Positions 42,281-50,104 of a DNA stretch of 64,000 nucleotides are shown here, piece after piece (the stretch's first letter is position 1; each line of letters opens with the position of its first letter). The position numbers were made by a program, and so were the translations under genes. This DNA is from a virus. The notes below the pieces were generated by a model that saw only the letters and a list, made by a program, of their open reading frames with translations, did no database searches and was not told the origin of the DNA. The stretch spans positions 35,905 to 99,904 of the IMG/VR virus record IMGVR_UViG_3300050120_000121; one strand, 5' to 3'.

Positions 42281-43501
42281 TCAGCAGGATAGAAGGTTCG
42301 CCTCCAGTCCGTGTTCGTACATTTCGTGAATCAGAACCGACAGATTGTGGCAGAGAAGTTTGCATAACACTTCGTTCCGCATGGCCACGTCAGTCTTGCT
42401 GCGAACCGCATCGCCGAACTTCCGCTTGACGGCTGAAAAGACGGATTCGACATTGCTTCGACGATGGTACTTTTCCAGAAATCTCTCGCGGTTCAATGAA
42501 AAGAAATGGAACGCTTTTTGGAACAACCCACCGCTGCCGCCAGTCGTTCCAGAACGAAATGTGATGTAGGCTTCGGCACCATGACTCGCGACCGATTGGA
42601 AGTTGTTTTCGGAGGCATATTGCTTGTCGCCGGAAACCTGCCTCATCGTGAAGTTCTTCGCCGTCTGGGCGAGTAGTTCGGGCATGATTGGGGAATCGTT
42701 GGAATTCTTGTCGTAGATCGCGACGGCGGTCACAATGTGCGTTTTGGTCCCGCTGCAAATGTGGGCTTTCGTCCAAGTGTGTTCCGTGCAGAACTTTCCA
42801 TATTTCACGTCGAACCATCGCGTGAACTTGCTGGACGTGAAGCCCGACGAATCGCAGGCGAACTCATCTTCGATTTCTCTCAGGGGCAACGACGATCGGA
42901 CAATCAGATCGGTCAGGATTGGCGTCAACGCAGGATTTTCGAGATATCGGCAAATCGAGTTGTAGGCCATCGTTTTCGAGACGAACCCCTTCGCTTTGGC
43001 TTCTTCCATGTCAACCATGAATCGTCGGGTCGATACCGTCGAGAAGATCTTGAAGACACAGGCAAATAGTGCGTCGCTGATGGGAACGGGCGGACGACCT
43101 TTCATGTTGTGAATCGGTTCCGTCACACCTTGACAGAGATCGCGAAGCAATACCTGAAAATGCCGTTTTTCGTTGGTTTGTGCCTTGTTGTAACTGGGCC
43201 AGTCTTGTGGGAACGTCGGCTTTTTCACTGTTTCAGTGATAGTCACGGTTCGCGTCGTGGTGGTTTCCGTTTCGGTCACGGTAGTTTCTCGACGAATGAC
43301 GATTTCGACCGCGTACAAATGTTTGCACGTTTTGCCGGTCGCTTCGAAATCAGGGCACGAACAGAACGGGGCTTGGGGATCGGGAACGCAGGTGTATTTC
43401 CCGCTTCCGCTCTGTGAAGGAACGAGCCACGCTTTCCCCTTCTGAATCAATTTGGCTGTTGCAGCGATCAGGATTCCGCGTTGTTGACGTTGTTCGCACA
43501 T
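42281..43501 (-). CDS. DDE transposase with N-terminal SWIM zinc finger
   Basis: 406 residues. CSCPDFEATGKTCKHLYAVE is a SWIM zinc finger (CxC...CxH). Thr-rich spacer, then a DDE region: DSSGFTSSKF (first Asp), SGDKQYAS (second Asp) and RSNVESVFSAVKRKFGDAV (Glu). The element ends are described in the transposon entry. It has none of the CCGCGG words abundant in the IS4-type element. It looks intact. Confidence 0.85.
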   Translation of the reverse strand: MCEQRQQRGILIAATAKLIQKGKAWLVPSQSGSGKYTCVPDPQAPFCSCPDFEATGKTCKHLYAVEIVIRRETTVTETETTTTRTVTITETVKKPTFPQDWPSYNKAQTNEKRHFQVLLRDLCQGVTEPIHNMKGRPPVPISDALFACVFKIFSTVSTRRFMVDMEEAKAKGFVSKTMAYNSICRYLENPALTPILTDLIVRSSLPLREIEDEFACDSSGFTSSKFTRWFDVKYGKFCTEHTWTKAHICSGTKTHIVTAVAIYDKNSNDSPIMPELLAQTAKNFTMRQVSGDKQYASENNFQSVASHGAEAYITFRSGTTGGSGGLFQKAFHFFSLNRERFLEKYHRRSNVESVFSAVKRKFGDAVRSKTDVAMRNEVLCKLLCHNLSVLIHEMYEHGLEANLLSC

Positions 43502-43586
43502 GGTGAAGCCTCTTTCCCTTTGAGGCGTTCCCGGTAGAATGTTCGCTGGTAGGTCGCATTCAGTGGAAACGCTGTTTGTGATTCCG

Positions 43587-43624
43587 TCCCTGATTCGATT
43601 CGTAGTCGAGTCAGGGATTTTTTA
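43587..43624 (+). terminator. Intrinsic terminator inside the transposon
   Basis: TCCCTGATTCGA pairs with TCGAGTCAGGGA with one mismatch, followed by TTTTTTATT on the plus strand. It lies between the transposase gene (divergent) and the P63C gene and would shield the P63C promoter from upstream readthrough. Confidence 0.7.
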
Positions 43625-43754
43625 TTGGCCATTGCCAACACGAGCAAGCATACTGATGATTCTAAAACATTTCAACTAATGCTTGCTAGGGAATGCATTA
43701 TTTGTTAAACTTTTTTCGTTGACGATGCATACTCACGAAAACAGGAGCGGTATC

Positions 43755-44807
43755 ATGAAAAAGAAAGAATCCAGCGAACACGCCAAAGCCTTGTCATCAC
43801 TCGGGGCATCCAAGGGAGGGAAGGCTCGTTCAGCGAATCTCACTGACGAGCAGAAATCAGAGATTGCCTCAAAGGCAGCCAAAGCAAGATGGGGTGACAA
43901 ACTGCCGACCGCCACACACGGCGATGACGAGCATCCATTGCGAATTGGCGATACCGAAATCGGTTGCTACGTGCTCGACAACGGGGAGCGTGTGATTTCC
44001 CAGCGGGCATTGCAGGGAAGCATCGGAATGAACGCTAGTGGTGGTGCGCAGCGACTGATACGTATTTTGGCTACATTTTCAGCTAAGGGTATTGACACAA
44101 AGGACTTAAGCTCGCGTATCCGCGATCCAATAAAATTCAAGACTCCAACTGGTCCAATTGCCCACGGATATTCTGCAAATGTGTTGGCGGACATCTGTTC
44201 CGTCATAAATACGGCAGCCCGTGCTGGAATTCTTCAAAGCCAACAAAAGCATATTGCAGATCAATGCCAGATACTTTGGGATGGATTTGCTGTCGTCGGA
44301 TTAATTGCGTTAATCGACGAGGCAACTGGATATCAATACGACCGTGCCAGAACCGCATTGGCCGAAATTCTGACTGCCTTCTTGAAGGGGTCGCTCGGTG
44401 AATGGGCCAAGCGATTCGACGACGATTTTTACAAGGAATTGTGTCGACTGAGAAACATTCCGTGGCCACCAGCTAAAAATCTGCCGTCCTATATCGGGCA
44501 TTTGACGAACGACATCGTCTATGACCGTCTGGCACCGGGTCTTTTGGAAGAACTTCAGTCAAGAAACCCAAAAACTCCACGAGGACATCGGAAGAACAAG
44601 CATCATCAATGGTTAACGGATGATATTGGACATCCGAAATTGAAGGAATATCTCGCTGCCGTGAAAGCGCTGATGAGATCCTGCGACGATTGGCCAGATT
44701 TCCATAAGCGACTCGACCGAGCGTTCCCGAAATTCGACCTGTCGGCATTGGATATTCCAGACAATGTCATCATGATCGAAGCCGAGAAGAAGGCGGACGA
44801 GACTTGA
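43755..44807 (+). CDS. P63C-domain protein, transposon cargo
   Basis: 350 residues from the ATG at 43755 after AGGAG. The N-terminal GASKGGKARSANLTDEQKSE motif is followed by the P63C region (GLIALIDEATGYQYDRARTA, LGEWAKRFDDDFYKELCRL, NDIVYDRLAPGLLEEL). P63C proteins occur in phages and bacterial genomic islands; their function is not known to me. It is the only plus-strand cargo gene of this element and ends 71 bases before the right end. Confidence 0.8.
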   Translation: MKKKESSEHAKALSSLGASKGGKARSANLTDEQKSEIASKAAKARWGDKLPTATHGDDEHPLRIGDTEIGCYVLDNGERVISQRALQGSIGMNASGGAQRLIRILATFSAKGIDTKDLSSRIRDPIKFKTPTGPIAHGYSANVLADICSVINTAARAGILQSQQKHIADQCQILWDGFAVVGLIALIDEATGYQYDRARTALAEILTAFLKGSLGEWAKRFDDDFYKELCRLRNIPWPPAKNLPSYIGHLTNDIVYDRLAPGLLEELQSRNPKTPRGHRKNKHHQWLTDDIGHPKLKEYLAAVKALMRSCDDWPDFHKRLDRAFPKFDLSALDIPDNVIMIEAEKKADET

Positions 44808-44878
44808 ATCGCGTGGCGAAACCGTTTATGGAACAGACTCAAGACTTGTGGAACAAACGGGACTTATGAGGCAAAGCC

Positions 44879-44887
44879 CACCAAGCG
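44879..44887. repeat. 9-bp target site duplication, right copy
   Basis: CACCAAGCG next to the right inverted repeat, identical to 41022-41030. Confidence 0.9.
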
Positions 44888-44949
44888 ACGTGCCGATCCA
44901 CCGGCAAGAGGTCGCCATTCGAATACAGGCGGAGAAGGAATCGAAATAA
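44888..44949 (+). pseudogene. csrA: csrA, 3' part of the split gene
   Basis: Read in the frame left by 41,030, this gives DVPIHRQEVAIRIQAEKESK and then stop, the classic VPIHR.EV...I..E end of CsrA. It carries the Arg of the RNA-binding VPIHR patch. It has no start of its own apart from a chance ATG in the transposon end. Confidence 0.9.
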
Positions 44950-44968
44950 ACTTTCGGAATTCTGCGAG

Positions 44969-45064
44969 AATAGTATTGACGAAACAAAACAACGTCGATA
45001 CTATCTCTCGTGTGACGTGTGCGAAACGTTGCGGCTCTTAACTCTTGCGAAAGACGAAAACATG
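44969..45064 (+). repeat. 96-bp promoter-leader repeat, copy 2
   Basis: 93 of 96 positions match 28,961-29,056. It ends at the ATG of the 45,062 gene. The two downstream genes are not related in sequence, so the repeat is a control unit and not part of a gene duplication. Confidence 0.9.
44976..45004 (+). promoter_or_regulatory. Early promoter, copy 2
   Basis: TTGACG and TACTAT again 17 bases apart; the spacer differs from copy 1 at two positions. It should drive the second early operon starting at 45,062. Confidence 0.8.
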
Positions 45065-45397
45065 TCCAATCTGCGAAATCTACGATGCCTGCACGAAACC
45101 GCGTCCGAGATGCTGCAATGCTACGGTCGACGATCAGGCATCACGAATGAATCCTGGTGGCTGGATTACAATGACGACGCGATTCTGAGCTCGAAGTTTG
45201 AACGCAAATATCATACGCCAGCGGGTCGCTTGTCGTCAGGCTGGCGAATCTGCATGGTCGATCAGGACGGCGATGATTGCTGGTACGAAATTGACGAAGT
45301 TGCCGTCTGTCGCGTGATCTATGCGATTACGGTGGGAGCGGACTTGGATATCATCCGCGAATCGTTGGAAGACTTCCGCGTGAGCGACGACGAGTAA
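45062..45397 (+). CDS. Early protein of unknown function
   Basis: 111 residues starting at the end of the repeated leader. Acidic, with Trp-rich middle (WWLDYNDDAILSSKFERK, CMVDQDGDDCWYEIDEVAV). First gene of the second early operon. No family is recognised. Confidence 0.6.
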   Translation: MSNLRNLRCLHETASEMLQCYGRRSGITNESWWLDYNDDAILSSKFERKYHTPAGRLSSGWRICMVDQDGDDCWYEIDEVAVCRVIYAITVGADLDIIRESLEDFRVSDDE

Positions 45398-45411
45398 TCT
45401 GACAACCACAC

Positions 45412-45431
45412 GGGCGGGACAGACACCGCCC
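45412..45431 (+). promoter_or_regulatory. GC-rich intergenic hairpin 1 of 5
   Basis: GGGCGG pairs with CCGCCC around a GACAGACA-containing loop. The surrounding leader (GCGGGACAGACAC...GCGACA before the ATG) is repeated before the gene at 46,078 with a hairpin of the same shape. Confidence 0.5.
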
Positions 45432-45450
45432 CCTTCTGAGGGACGCGACA

Positions 45451-45771
45451 ATGGCCATCAAAACACTCTCCGCAAAAGACGGGAAAGCCCGCTATCGCGT
45501 TTGCGTTGAAGGCAAGGGAAATGCGGCTGTCAAAGCGACCTGCGACACGCTGGACGACGTCCGCGAGTATCTGGCAGCCAATGGCACCTGGGCCTACATC
45601 GCGGCCGGAATTCAAGCCCTTGAGATCCACAAGGAGCGAGTCGCGATCCATGATCGGGATGTCGAGCACCGACCAGGATCTGGCGAGACAGTCAAGATTT
45701 TTGGCGAACTGCCAAACAGCCGCACATACACCCGCCGTACGGTCGGCGAAAATCCACGTATGACCGACTGA
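45451..45771 (+). CDS. Hypothetical early protein
   Basis: 106 residues with TGAGGGACG before the ATG. Charged beta/alpha sequence (KARYRVCVEGKGNAAVKATC, LDDVREYLAANGTWAYIAAG). No family is recognised. Confidence 0.55.
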   Translation: MAIKTLSAKDGKARYRVCVEGKGNAAVKATCDTLDDVREYLAANGTWAYIAAGIQALEIHKERVAIHDRDVEHRPGSGETVKIFGELPNSRTYTRRTVGENPRMTD

Positions 45772-45792
45772 CCACCAAACAACGGAGCCATC

Positions 45793-46023
45793 ATGAGACG
45801 GACAATTGTATCTCGCGCTAAAATTGTTGACCTCTGCAAAAGAGCCGGATTGTCACGATTGATGATCGAGGAAATCGAGTCTGGTGCGGACGCTGATCGA
45901 TGCCGACAAATCTTCAAAAGCAACCTCAAGGACTGCCGCCCCAGCGTGCTTGTCCTGTCGGACCCGGACGCGGCGTGGGATGTCTATCACCTGCTGTACG
46001 GCGACATCACCTTCGCGGAATAA
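45793..46023 (+). CDS. Small hypothetical early protein
   Basis: 76 residues with CGGAG before the ATG. KIVDLCKRAGLSRLMIEEIE suggests a small helical domain. Function unknown. Confidence 0.55.
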   Translation: MRRTIVSRAKIVDLCKRAGLSRLMIEEIESGADADRCRQIFKSNLKDCRPSVLVLSDPDAAWDVYHLLYGDITFAE

Positions 46024-46038
46024 TCTGACACCAAACAC

Positions 46039-46060
46039 GGGGCGGGACAGACACTGCCCC
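46039..46060 (+). promoter_or_regulatory. GC-rich intergenic hairpin 2 of 5
   Basis: GGGGC pairs with GCCCC around the same GACAGACA-type loop as hairpin 1. A GCGACA-ATG start region follows. Confidence 0.5.
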
Positions 46061-46077
46061 TTCTAAGGATCGCGACA

Positions 46078-46287
46078 ATGCTGACACAAGCCACACTGAC
46101 GACCCAGTACGATTCAGCGGATCACGGTTCGGTCGAAGTCACCGCGACGATTTCCGCGTTCGGAATCGGTATCAACAGCGTGCGTCGGAACAGCGATTGG
46201 CGGTCGGTCGAGTTGTCGGCACGAGAACAACGCGACGTGCGAAATCTTGTCGGCTGGTACGCTGAAGACGCGAGTTTGACGAACTGA
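46078..46287 (+). CDS. Small hypothetical early protein
   Basis: 69 residues with AAGGATCG before the ATG. The pattern TTQYDSADHGSVEVTATISA and SVELSAREQRDVRNLVGWYA looks like a small alpha/beta protein. Function unknown. Confidence 0.55.
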   Translation: MLTQATLTTQYDSADHGSVEVTATISAFGIGINSVRRNSDWRSVELSAREQRDVRNLVGWYAEDASLTN

Positions 46288-46299
46288 CAACCACGCGGG

Positions 46300-46313
46300 G
46301 CCGGTCAATCGGC
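46300..46313 (+). promoter_or_regulatory. GC-rich intergenic hairpin 3 of 5
   Basis: GCCG pairs with CGGC around GTCAAT. An outer GGCC/GGCC pairing can extend it. It lies between two small early genes. Confidence 0.4.
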
Positions 46314-46349
46314 TGGCCACTCAAACAACAAATTAAGGAACGACGAATC

Positions 46350-46520
46350 ATGACGACTGAAAAGGCCAAACAGGTACTCGCCGACGAAATCAAACGAGCC
46401 GTGGAATTCAACCGCAGGGGCGATGTCGTGATGCGTGGCCAAGTGCTGCGAAACATCGAGGATCTACCGCTGCCGACGCGATATGTTGACGCAGCGATCA
46501 AGGCCGCGAACCTGACCTGA
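46350..46520 (+). CDS. 56-residue hypothetical early protein
   Basis: Starts at an ATG after AAGGAACG. Helical, charged sequence (KAKQVLADEIKRAVEFNRRG; RYVDAAIKAANLT). The regular spacing with the neighbouring small genes supports it. Confidence 0.55.
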   Translation: MTTEKAKQVLADEIKRAVEFNRRGDVVMRGQVLRNIEDLPLPTRYVDAAIKAANLT

Positions 46521-46529
46521 CCACACACC

Positions 46530-46544
46530 GCCCGGTGATCGGGC
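46530..46544 (+). promoter_or_regulatory. GC-rich intergenic hairpin 4 of 5
   Basis: GCCCG pairs with CGGGC around GTGAT, nine bases after a stop codon. Confidence 0.45.
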
Positions 46545-46572
46545 ACAACGCCAACTCAACAGGGGAATGATT

Positions 46573-46794
46573 ATGACGACGACACAATTCGACGCACTTC
46601 CGAACGGAACCCGCGTCAAGCTGACGACCGATCCTGTTGCCGGTCGTGTCGTTCGCTCACCGGAATGGACCGCGTCGGAAATCCACTGGGATGACGGGAC
46701 GGGAATGGTTATGCGCACGGATTCTCTGGGCGCTTCCGATTGGCTGCAAGACCTCGAAGCCATCGACACGCCCATGACGGTTTCCTCGATGTGA
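46573..46794 (+). CDS. Small hypothetical early protein
   Basis: 73 residues from the ATG at 46573, nine bases after AGGGG; an ATG at 46567 is too close to that site. FDALPNGTRVKLTTDPVAGR and ASEIHWDDGTGMVMRTD suggest a small barrel. Function unknown. Confidence 0.55.
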   Translation: MTTTQFDALPNGTRVKLTTDPVAGRVVRSPEWTASEIHWDDGTGMVMRTDSLGASDWLQDLEAIDTPMTVSSM

Positions 46795-46811
46795 CCGCCC
46801 GACCCGCTGCT

Positions 46812-46839
46812 CTCCCCACTGGCTACGGCTGGTGGGGGA
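46812..46839 (+). terminator. GC-rich intergenic hairpin 5 of 5
   Basis: CCCCAC pairs with GTGGGG around a 12-base loop. No T-run follows, so termination is uncertain. Confidence 0.4.
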
Positions 46840-46899
46840 ATATGCGGATCGCATTTCAGTTCAATCTCGCAAACTATATTTACGAATGAAGGCAAAACC

Positions 46900-47721
46900 A
46901 TGTTTGGATTTGGCAAGAAACGGCGAACGTCCGCAGAAAATACGGAAGCAAATCGCGGTCTTTACGAACGGGATGTCGAGCGGTTGCAGATATTGTTGTC
47001 AGTGGCGGAAGCTGATGTCGCTCGTCTGACCGCATGCGTGGCAGATCGAGGCGAGATTATCGTTGAGAAGTCCAAGACGATCGAAGTCTTGTCCGGCATG
47101 AAACTGATGATGGCCGATCGGGATGCGGAGATCGTCCAGATGTCAGTCCGCATGGCGAATCTGGAAAAGACGAACGCCGTTCTTCAATCGGAAAACCAAC
47201 TACTGACCGTAAAAGCCAACGAACTGGAAGTTGAACTGGCAGAAACGGAAACCGCGTATGAATTAGTTAAATCGGAAGTGGCAGCTATGCGAACCGATGT
47301 TCTTTCTTCGGAATCTCGTTCAGATCGGATTGAGAACTCATTGCGTAAAACTCATCTCGCTCTGATGTCGGTGATCGACGAAATGGAATGCCCTGAAACT
47401 GATGGCGAATTGCCAAAGGTCGAAGAGTACCTGACACGGATCGGCGATGATCTGTATCAAACGACTATGGGCCGAAGGATCGGTGATGGGATGAGTGCGG
47501 CGATTCAGAAGGCTGCGGACTTGGGCGAACAAATCGTATTCACGCACAACAGCACGTCGATAGACGTTCATCCGACAGATTGCCTGAGCGATGTTGAACG
47601 CCGATTTCAGGAACGGGCCGAGATCAATCGAAAAATCAATGCACCGTTCAACGACATTCCGAAACAGATTCCGATCTACGAAGACGGCGATGAGTGGGAC
47701 AAAGGGAGGATCGCAGACTGA
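46900..47721 (+). CDS. Long coiled-coil protein
   Basis: 273 residues: basic N-terminus (FGFGKKRRTSAEN), then about 130 residues of heptad-rich coiled coil (VRMANLEKTNAVLQSENQLL, VELAETETAYELVKSEVAAM) and an acidic C-terminus. It could be a structural or scaffolding early protein. The next gene overlaps by one base. Confidence 0.6.
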   Translation: MFGFGKKRRTSAENTEANRGLYERDVERLQILLSVAEADVARLTACVADRGEIIVEKSKTIEVLSGMKLMMADRDAEIVQMSVRMANLEKTNAVLQSENQLLTVKANELEVELAETETAYELVKSEVAAMRTDVLSSESRSDRIENSLRKTHLALMSVIDEMECPETDGELPKVEEYLTRIGDDLYQTTMGRRIGDGMSAAIQKAADLGEQIVFTHNSTSIDVHPTDCLSDVERRFQERAEINRKINAPFNDIPKQIPIYEDGDEWDKGRIAD

Positions 47722-47807
47722 TGACAACTCTTGAAGCGTATCTCATCGGTTCTCTCGCAGTAGTGGCAGCAGGTTGGATTCTGTGGCAGATTGGAGCCTT
47801 GAAATGA
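47721..47807 (+). CDS. 28-residue single-pass membrane peptide
   Basis: EAYLIGSLAVVAAGWILWQI is one hydrophobic helix. The start overlaps the previous stop by one base and the stop overlaps the next start (ATGA). The coupling makes it believable in spite of the size. Confidence 0.5.
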   Translation: MTTLEAYLIGSLAVVAAGWILWQIGALK

Positions 47808-47965
47808 CGACGTTTTGTCAAGTATCGTTGCTACTGTGTGCCGTTCTGTCGTTTGTCACGAAATCGATTCAAGCCGAGTCTGGCGAGCTACAAAAGCCTG
47901 CGAAACAGTGCGAATCCATCTGGACAGAGATCGACGAAATCATCAATCGAAAGGACGCATCTTGA
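47804..47965 (+). CDS. Small secreted protein
   Basis: 53 residues. An N-terminal signal-like segment (CQVSLLLCAVLSFVTKSIQA) ends in a possible SIQA-E cleavage site. The mature part is short and acidic. ATGA upstream and TTGA downstream overlaps. Confidence 0.5.
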   Translation: MTTFCQVSLLLCAVLSFVTKSIQAESGELQKPAKQCESIWTEIDEIINRKDAS

Positions 47966-48816
47966 CCGAAACCAACGAACTCCCAGAAGTAATCGAAGTC
48001 GGCGGATATCCCGCAAGCGACTGGAAACCGGAGATTCAGAACTCGAAAGGATCGACGGCAATTGTTGCTGCGAACCCATTCGCGTTGATTCAGCATGCTC
48101 TTGATCGAAACGTTGACGCAGATCAGTTGGAGAAGCTCTTATCATTGCAAGAGCGATGGGAAGCAAACGAAGCTCGAAAAGCATTCATGATCGCGTTTTC
48201 AGAATGCCAAGCAAAGTTGCCAAAAGTCATTAAGAACAAAAAAAATACACATACAAACTCAATGTACCCTACGCTTGAAAGCGTGAATAGCACCTGCATC
48301 CCCGTCATCACGGAATGCGGTCTGTCGCTGTCGTTCAGCGAAATTGACATGCCGATTCCAATTCCGAACGTGGGGCGAATGAGGGCCATCCTGCGACATC
48401 GTGGCGGCTACTCGGAGGAACATCACGTCGACTTGCCGATCAGTGAACAGGGCACGGGCGGAAAGCAGGTATTCACGCCTACTCACGCCAAAGGGGCTTG
48501 GTCAACATACGCTCAACGCTATCTGACGTGCTCCATATTCTCGATTACCATCGCAGACATGGACACTGACGGCGTGGCGGCATCGCAGACGCTCAATGAG
48601 GAACAATGTTCAACGCTTCGCAAAATGGCGGAAGACTGCGAAAAACTGGGGGCATCATTTTCCGAAGCTCGATTCATGTCGTGGGTTAGTGAGGAACAGA
48701 AGAACCGCGAAAATGTGAAGGTATATGAGGACATTCAGCAACGGTTCTTTAACAAAGCCATCAAGGCTCTCGACAAAAAATACAAGGACGCTGTCGCGAA
48801 GATTGGAGGTCAGTGA
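47962..48816 (+). CDS. ERF-family single-strand annealing protein
   Basis: 284 residues from a TTG preceded by AAAGGACG and overlapping the previous stop. DQLEKLLSLQERWEANEARK, KVIKNKKNTHTNSMYPTLES and CGLSLSFSE follow the ERF pattern. ERF proteins anneal complementary strands in phage recombination. Its exonuclease partner is the next gene, as in other phage recombination pairs. Confidence 0.85.
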   Translation: MTETNELPEVIEVGGYPASDWKPEIQNSKGSTAIVAANPFALIQHALDRNVDADQLEKLLSLQERWEANEARKAFMIAFSECQAKLPKVIKNKKNTHTNSMYPTLESVNSTCIPVITECGLSLSFSEIDMPIPIPNVGRMRAILRHRGGYSEEHHVDLPISEQGTGGKQVFTPTHAKGAWSTYAQRYLTCSIFSITIADMDTDGVAASQTLNEEQCSTLRKMAEDCEKLGASFSEARFMSWVSEEQKNRENVKVYEDIQQRFFNKAIKALDKKYKDAVAKIGGQ

Positions 48817-49478
48817 TGCGTATTTTCATGTGCGAACAGCGGTCGATTGAGTGGCTAGAGATTCGCAAAGGAATACCGACAGCAAGTCAATTTGATCGGA
48901 TTTTGTCACCCGTCAAGCAAACTCCGTCTACTTCGCAATCTGGGTACATTGATGAGTTGCTGGCCAAACGGTTTGAGCAGAGTTATGAAATCTATCAAGA
49001 GGAAGGATTTATTTCGAAGGCGATGCAGGACGGGATTGACGGCGAGCCAGCGGCAAGGGCTTGGTACTCATTTGATCGAGATGTTGACGTTCGCGAGGTT
49101 GGATTCTGCCTTTCATCGTGTGGCCGTTTTGGTTGTTCGCCCGATGGACTCGTTGAGCCAAGAGGTCTGATTGAGATCAAGAAACCTCTGCTGAAAACCC
49201 ATATCAAATGGTTGCGGGAAGGCGTCTTGCCGAATGACTACAAGTGTCAGGTTCACGGAGAACTTTTGGCAACGGAACTGGATTGGGTCGATTTCATTTC
49301 ATATTCACCATGTGAAGACTTGCCGAATCTGGTCGTGAGAGTTGTGCCGGACAAGTTCACGAAGTTGATGGACGACGAATTGCAGCGGTTTTTGGAACGG
49401 TATCAGTACGCAATGGAAAAACTCGGATTGCAGGTCAAGCGACCGATTGACACAGTGTCACCAGTAGCAGAAGTCTGA
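48816..49478 (+). CDS. YqaJ-type phage exonuclease (lambda exonuclease fold)
   Basis: 220 residues from the ATG at 48816, seven bases after GGAGG. Motifs: IEWLEIRKGIPTASQFDRIL, CSPDGLVEP with the active-site Asp, LIEIKKP with E.K, and YKCQVHGELLATELDWVDFI. It resects 5' ends to expose strands for the ERF annealase beside it. Confidence 0.88.
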   Translation: MRIFMCEQRSIEWLEIRKGIPTASQFDRILSPVKQTPSTSQSGYIDELLAKRFEQSYEIYQEEGFISKAMQDGIDGEPAARAWYSFDRDVDVREVGFCLSSCGRFGCSPDGLVEPRGLIEIKKPLLKTHIKWLREGVLPNDYKCQVHGELLATELDWVDFISYSPCEDLPNLVVRVVPDKFTKLMDDELQRFLERYQYAMEKLGLQVKRPIDTVSPVAEV

Positions 49479-49489
49479 AAGGAAACGAG

Positions 49490-49690
49490 ATGGCGATTGT
49501 CGACAAAACGATTCTGAAGTTCGAGTTGCTTAGCGAGGACGTGCAAATTTTTATCCGTTGCGAATCAGTCATATTCATCAATTGTGACAGTGGCGACGAA
49601 ATTGAAATGACAATCGCAGAAGCTCGCGAACTGGCGAAAGCATTGGAGGAAAATGCGACAAAAGCCGAGAAGTTTGGAATAATCTCGTGA
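49490..49690 (+). CDS. Small hypothetical protein
   Basis: 66 residues with GAAAGGAAACGAG before the ATG. Beta start and helical end (EMTIAEARELAKALEENATK). Function unknown. Confidence 0.6.
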   Translation: MAIVDKTILKFELLSEDVQIFIRCESVIFINCDSGDEIEMTIAEARELAKALEENATKAEKFGIIS

Positions 49691-49703
49691 TCCGAAATCA
49701 ACG

Positions 49704-49802
49704 ATGATCCGTTACGATAGAGTAGTTGCCGTGCTGACGGCGAACTCAGCCATTGGAATGGTTCATCCAGCGAACATAGTCAAAACCCGCTTGATACCGT
49801 AA
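49704..49802 (+). CDS. Possible 32-residue peptide
   Basis: A short open frame (RYDRVVAVLTANSAIGMVHP) in the gap after the previous gene. No clear ribosome-binding site. Listed because 49,691-49,865 is otherwise empty. Confidence 0.25.
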   Translation: MIRYDRVVAVLTANSAIGMVHPANIVKTRLIP

Positions 49803-49865
49803 ATCGAACCCTTTAGCCGTGAATGGGCATAGCAAAACCCGGACGACGGATCTGTGTGACGAGAC

Positions 49866-49985
49866 ATGGTCATAGCGGCAAGTGAATATCTGATTCGCGA
49901 ATTTAAACAGACTCATGAAAAGACTGTCGCCGATACGATGGTTAATCTGGCGGAAGTCACAAGTGAAGTGATTGCGAATCAATAG
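49866..49985 (+). CDS. 39-residue hypothetical peptide
   Basis: Helical sequence (IAASEYLIREFKQTHEKTVA, DTMVNLAEVTSEVIANQ) that looks natural. No strong ribosome-binding site is visible. Function unknown. Confidence 0.35.
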   Translation: MVIAASEYLIREFKQTHEKTVADTMVNLAEVTSEVIANQ

Positions 49986-50010
49986 TGTTCAAACTGGAAA
50001 CGGATTTCCA

Positions 50011-50094
50011 ATGTCTCACGTTACTTGCGGAATCGTATCGTTGGTTGCATTCGCGGCTGTTGGCGGATTGCTGAAGTGGCTACTCACGCGGTGA
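50011..50094 (+). CDS. 27-residue membrane peptide
   Basis: A single hydrophobic helix (CGIVSLVAFAAVGGLLKWLL). AAACGGA precedes the ATG by seven bases. It ends just before the ribosome-binding site of the next gene. Confidence 0.45.
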   Translation: MSHVTCGIVSLVAFAAVGGLLKWLLTR

Positions 50095-50104
50095 AAGGAA
50101 TATT

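Larger units (their letters stand above)
41031..44878 (-). mobile_element. 3.85-kb transposon with SWIM-domain transposase and cargo, inserted in csrA
   Basis: Terminal inverted repeats GGCTTTGCCCCATAAGTCC (41031-41049) and the complement of 44860-44878 agree at 18 of 19 positions. Nine-bp direct duplications flank them. The transposase gene is on the minus strand, with two small genes and a lipoprotein on one side and a P63C protein on the other. The family is not clear to me; 9-bp duplications occur in several DDE groups. Confidence 0.88.

Noticed and set aside
42247-43560. ATGCGAC matches on both sides of the SWIM transposase as IS ends
   Set aside because: Only seven bases and no target duplication; the real ends are at 41,031 and 44,878.
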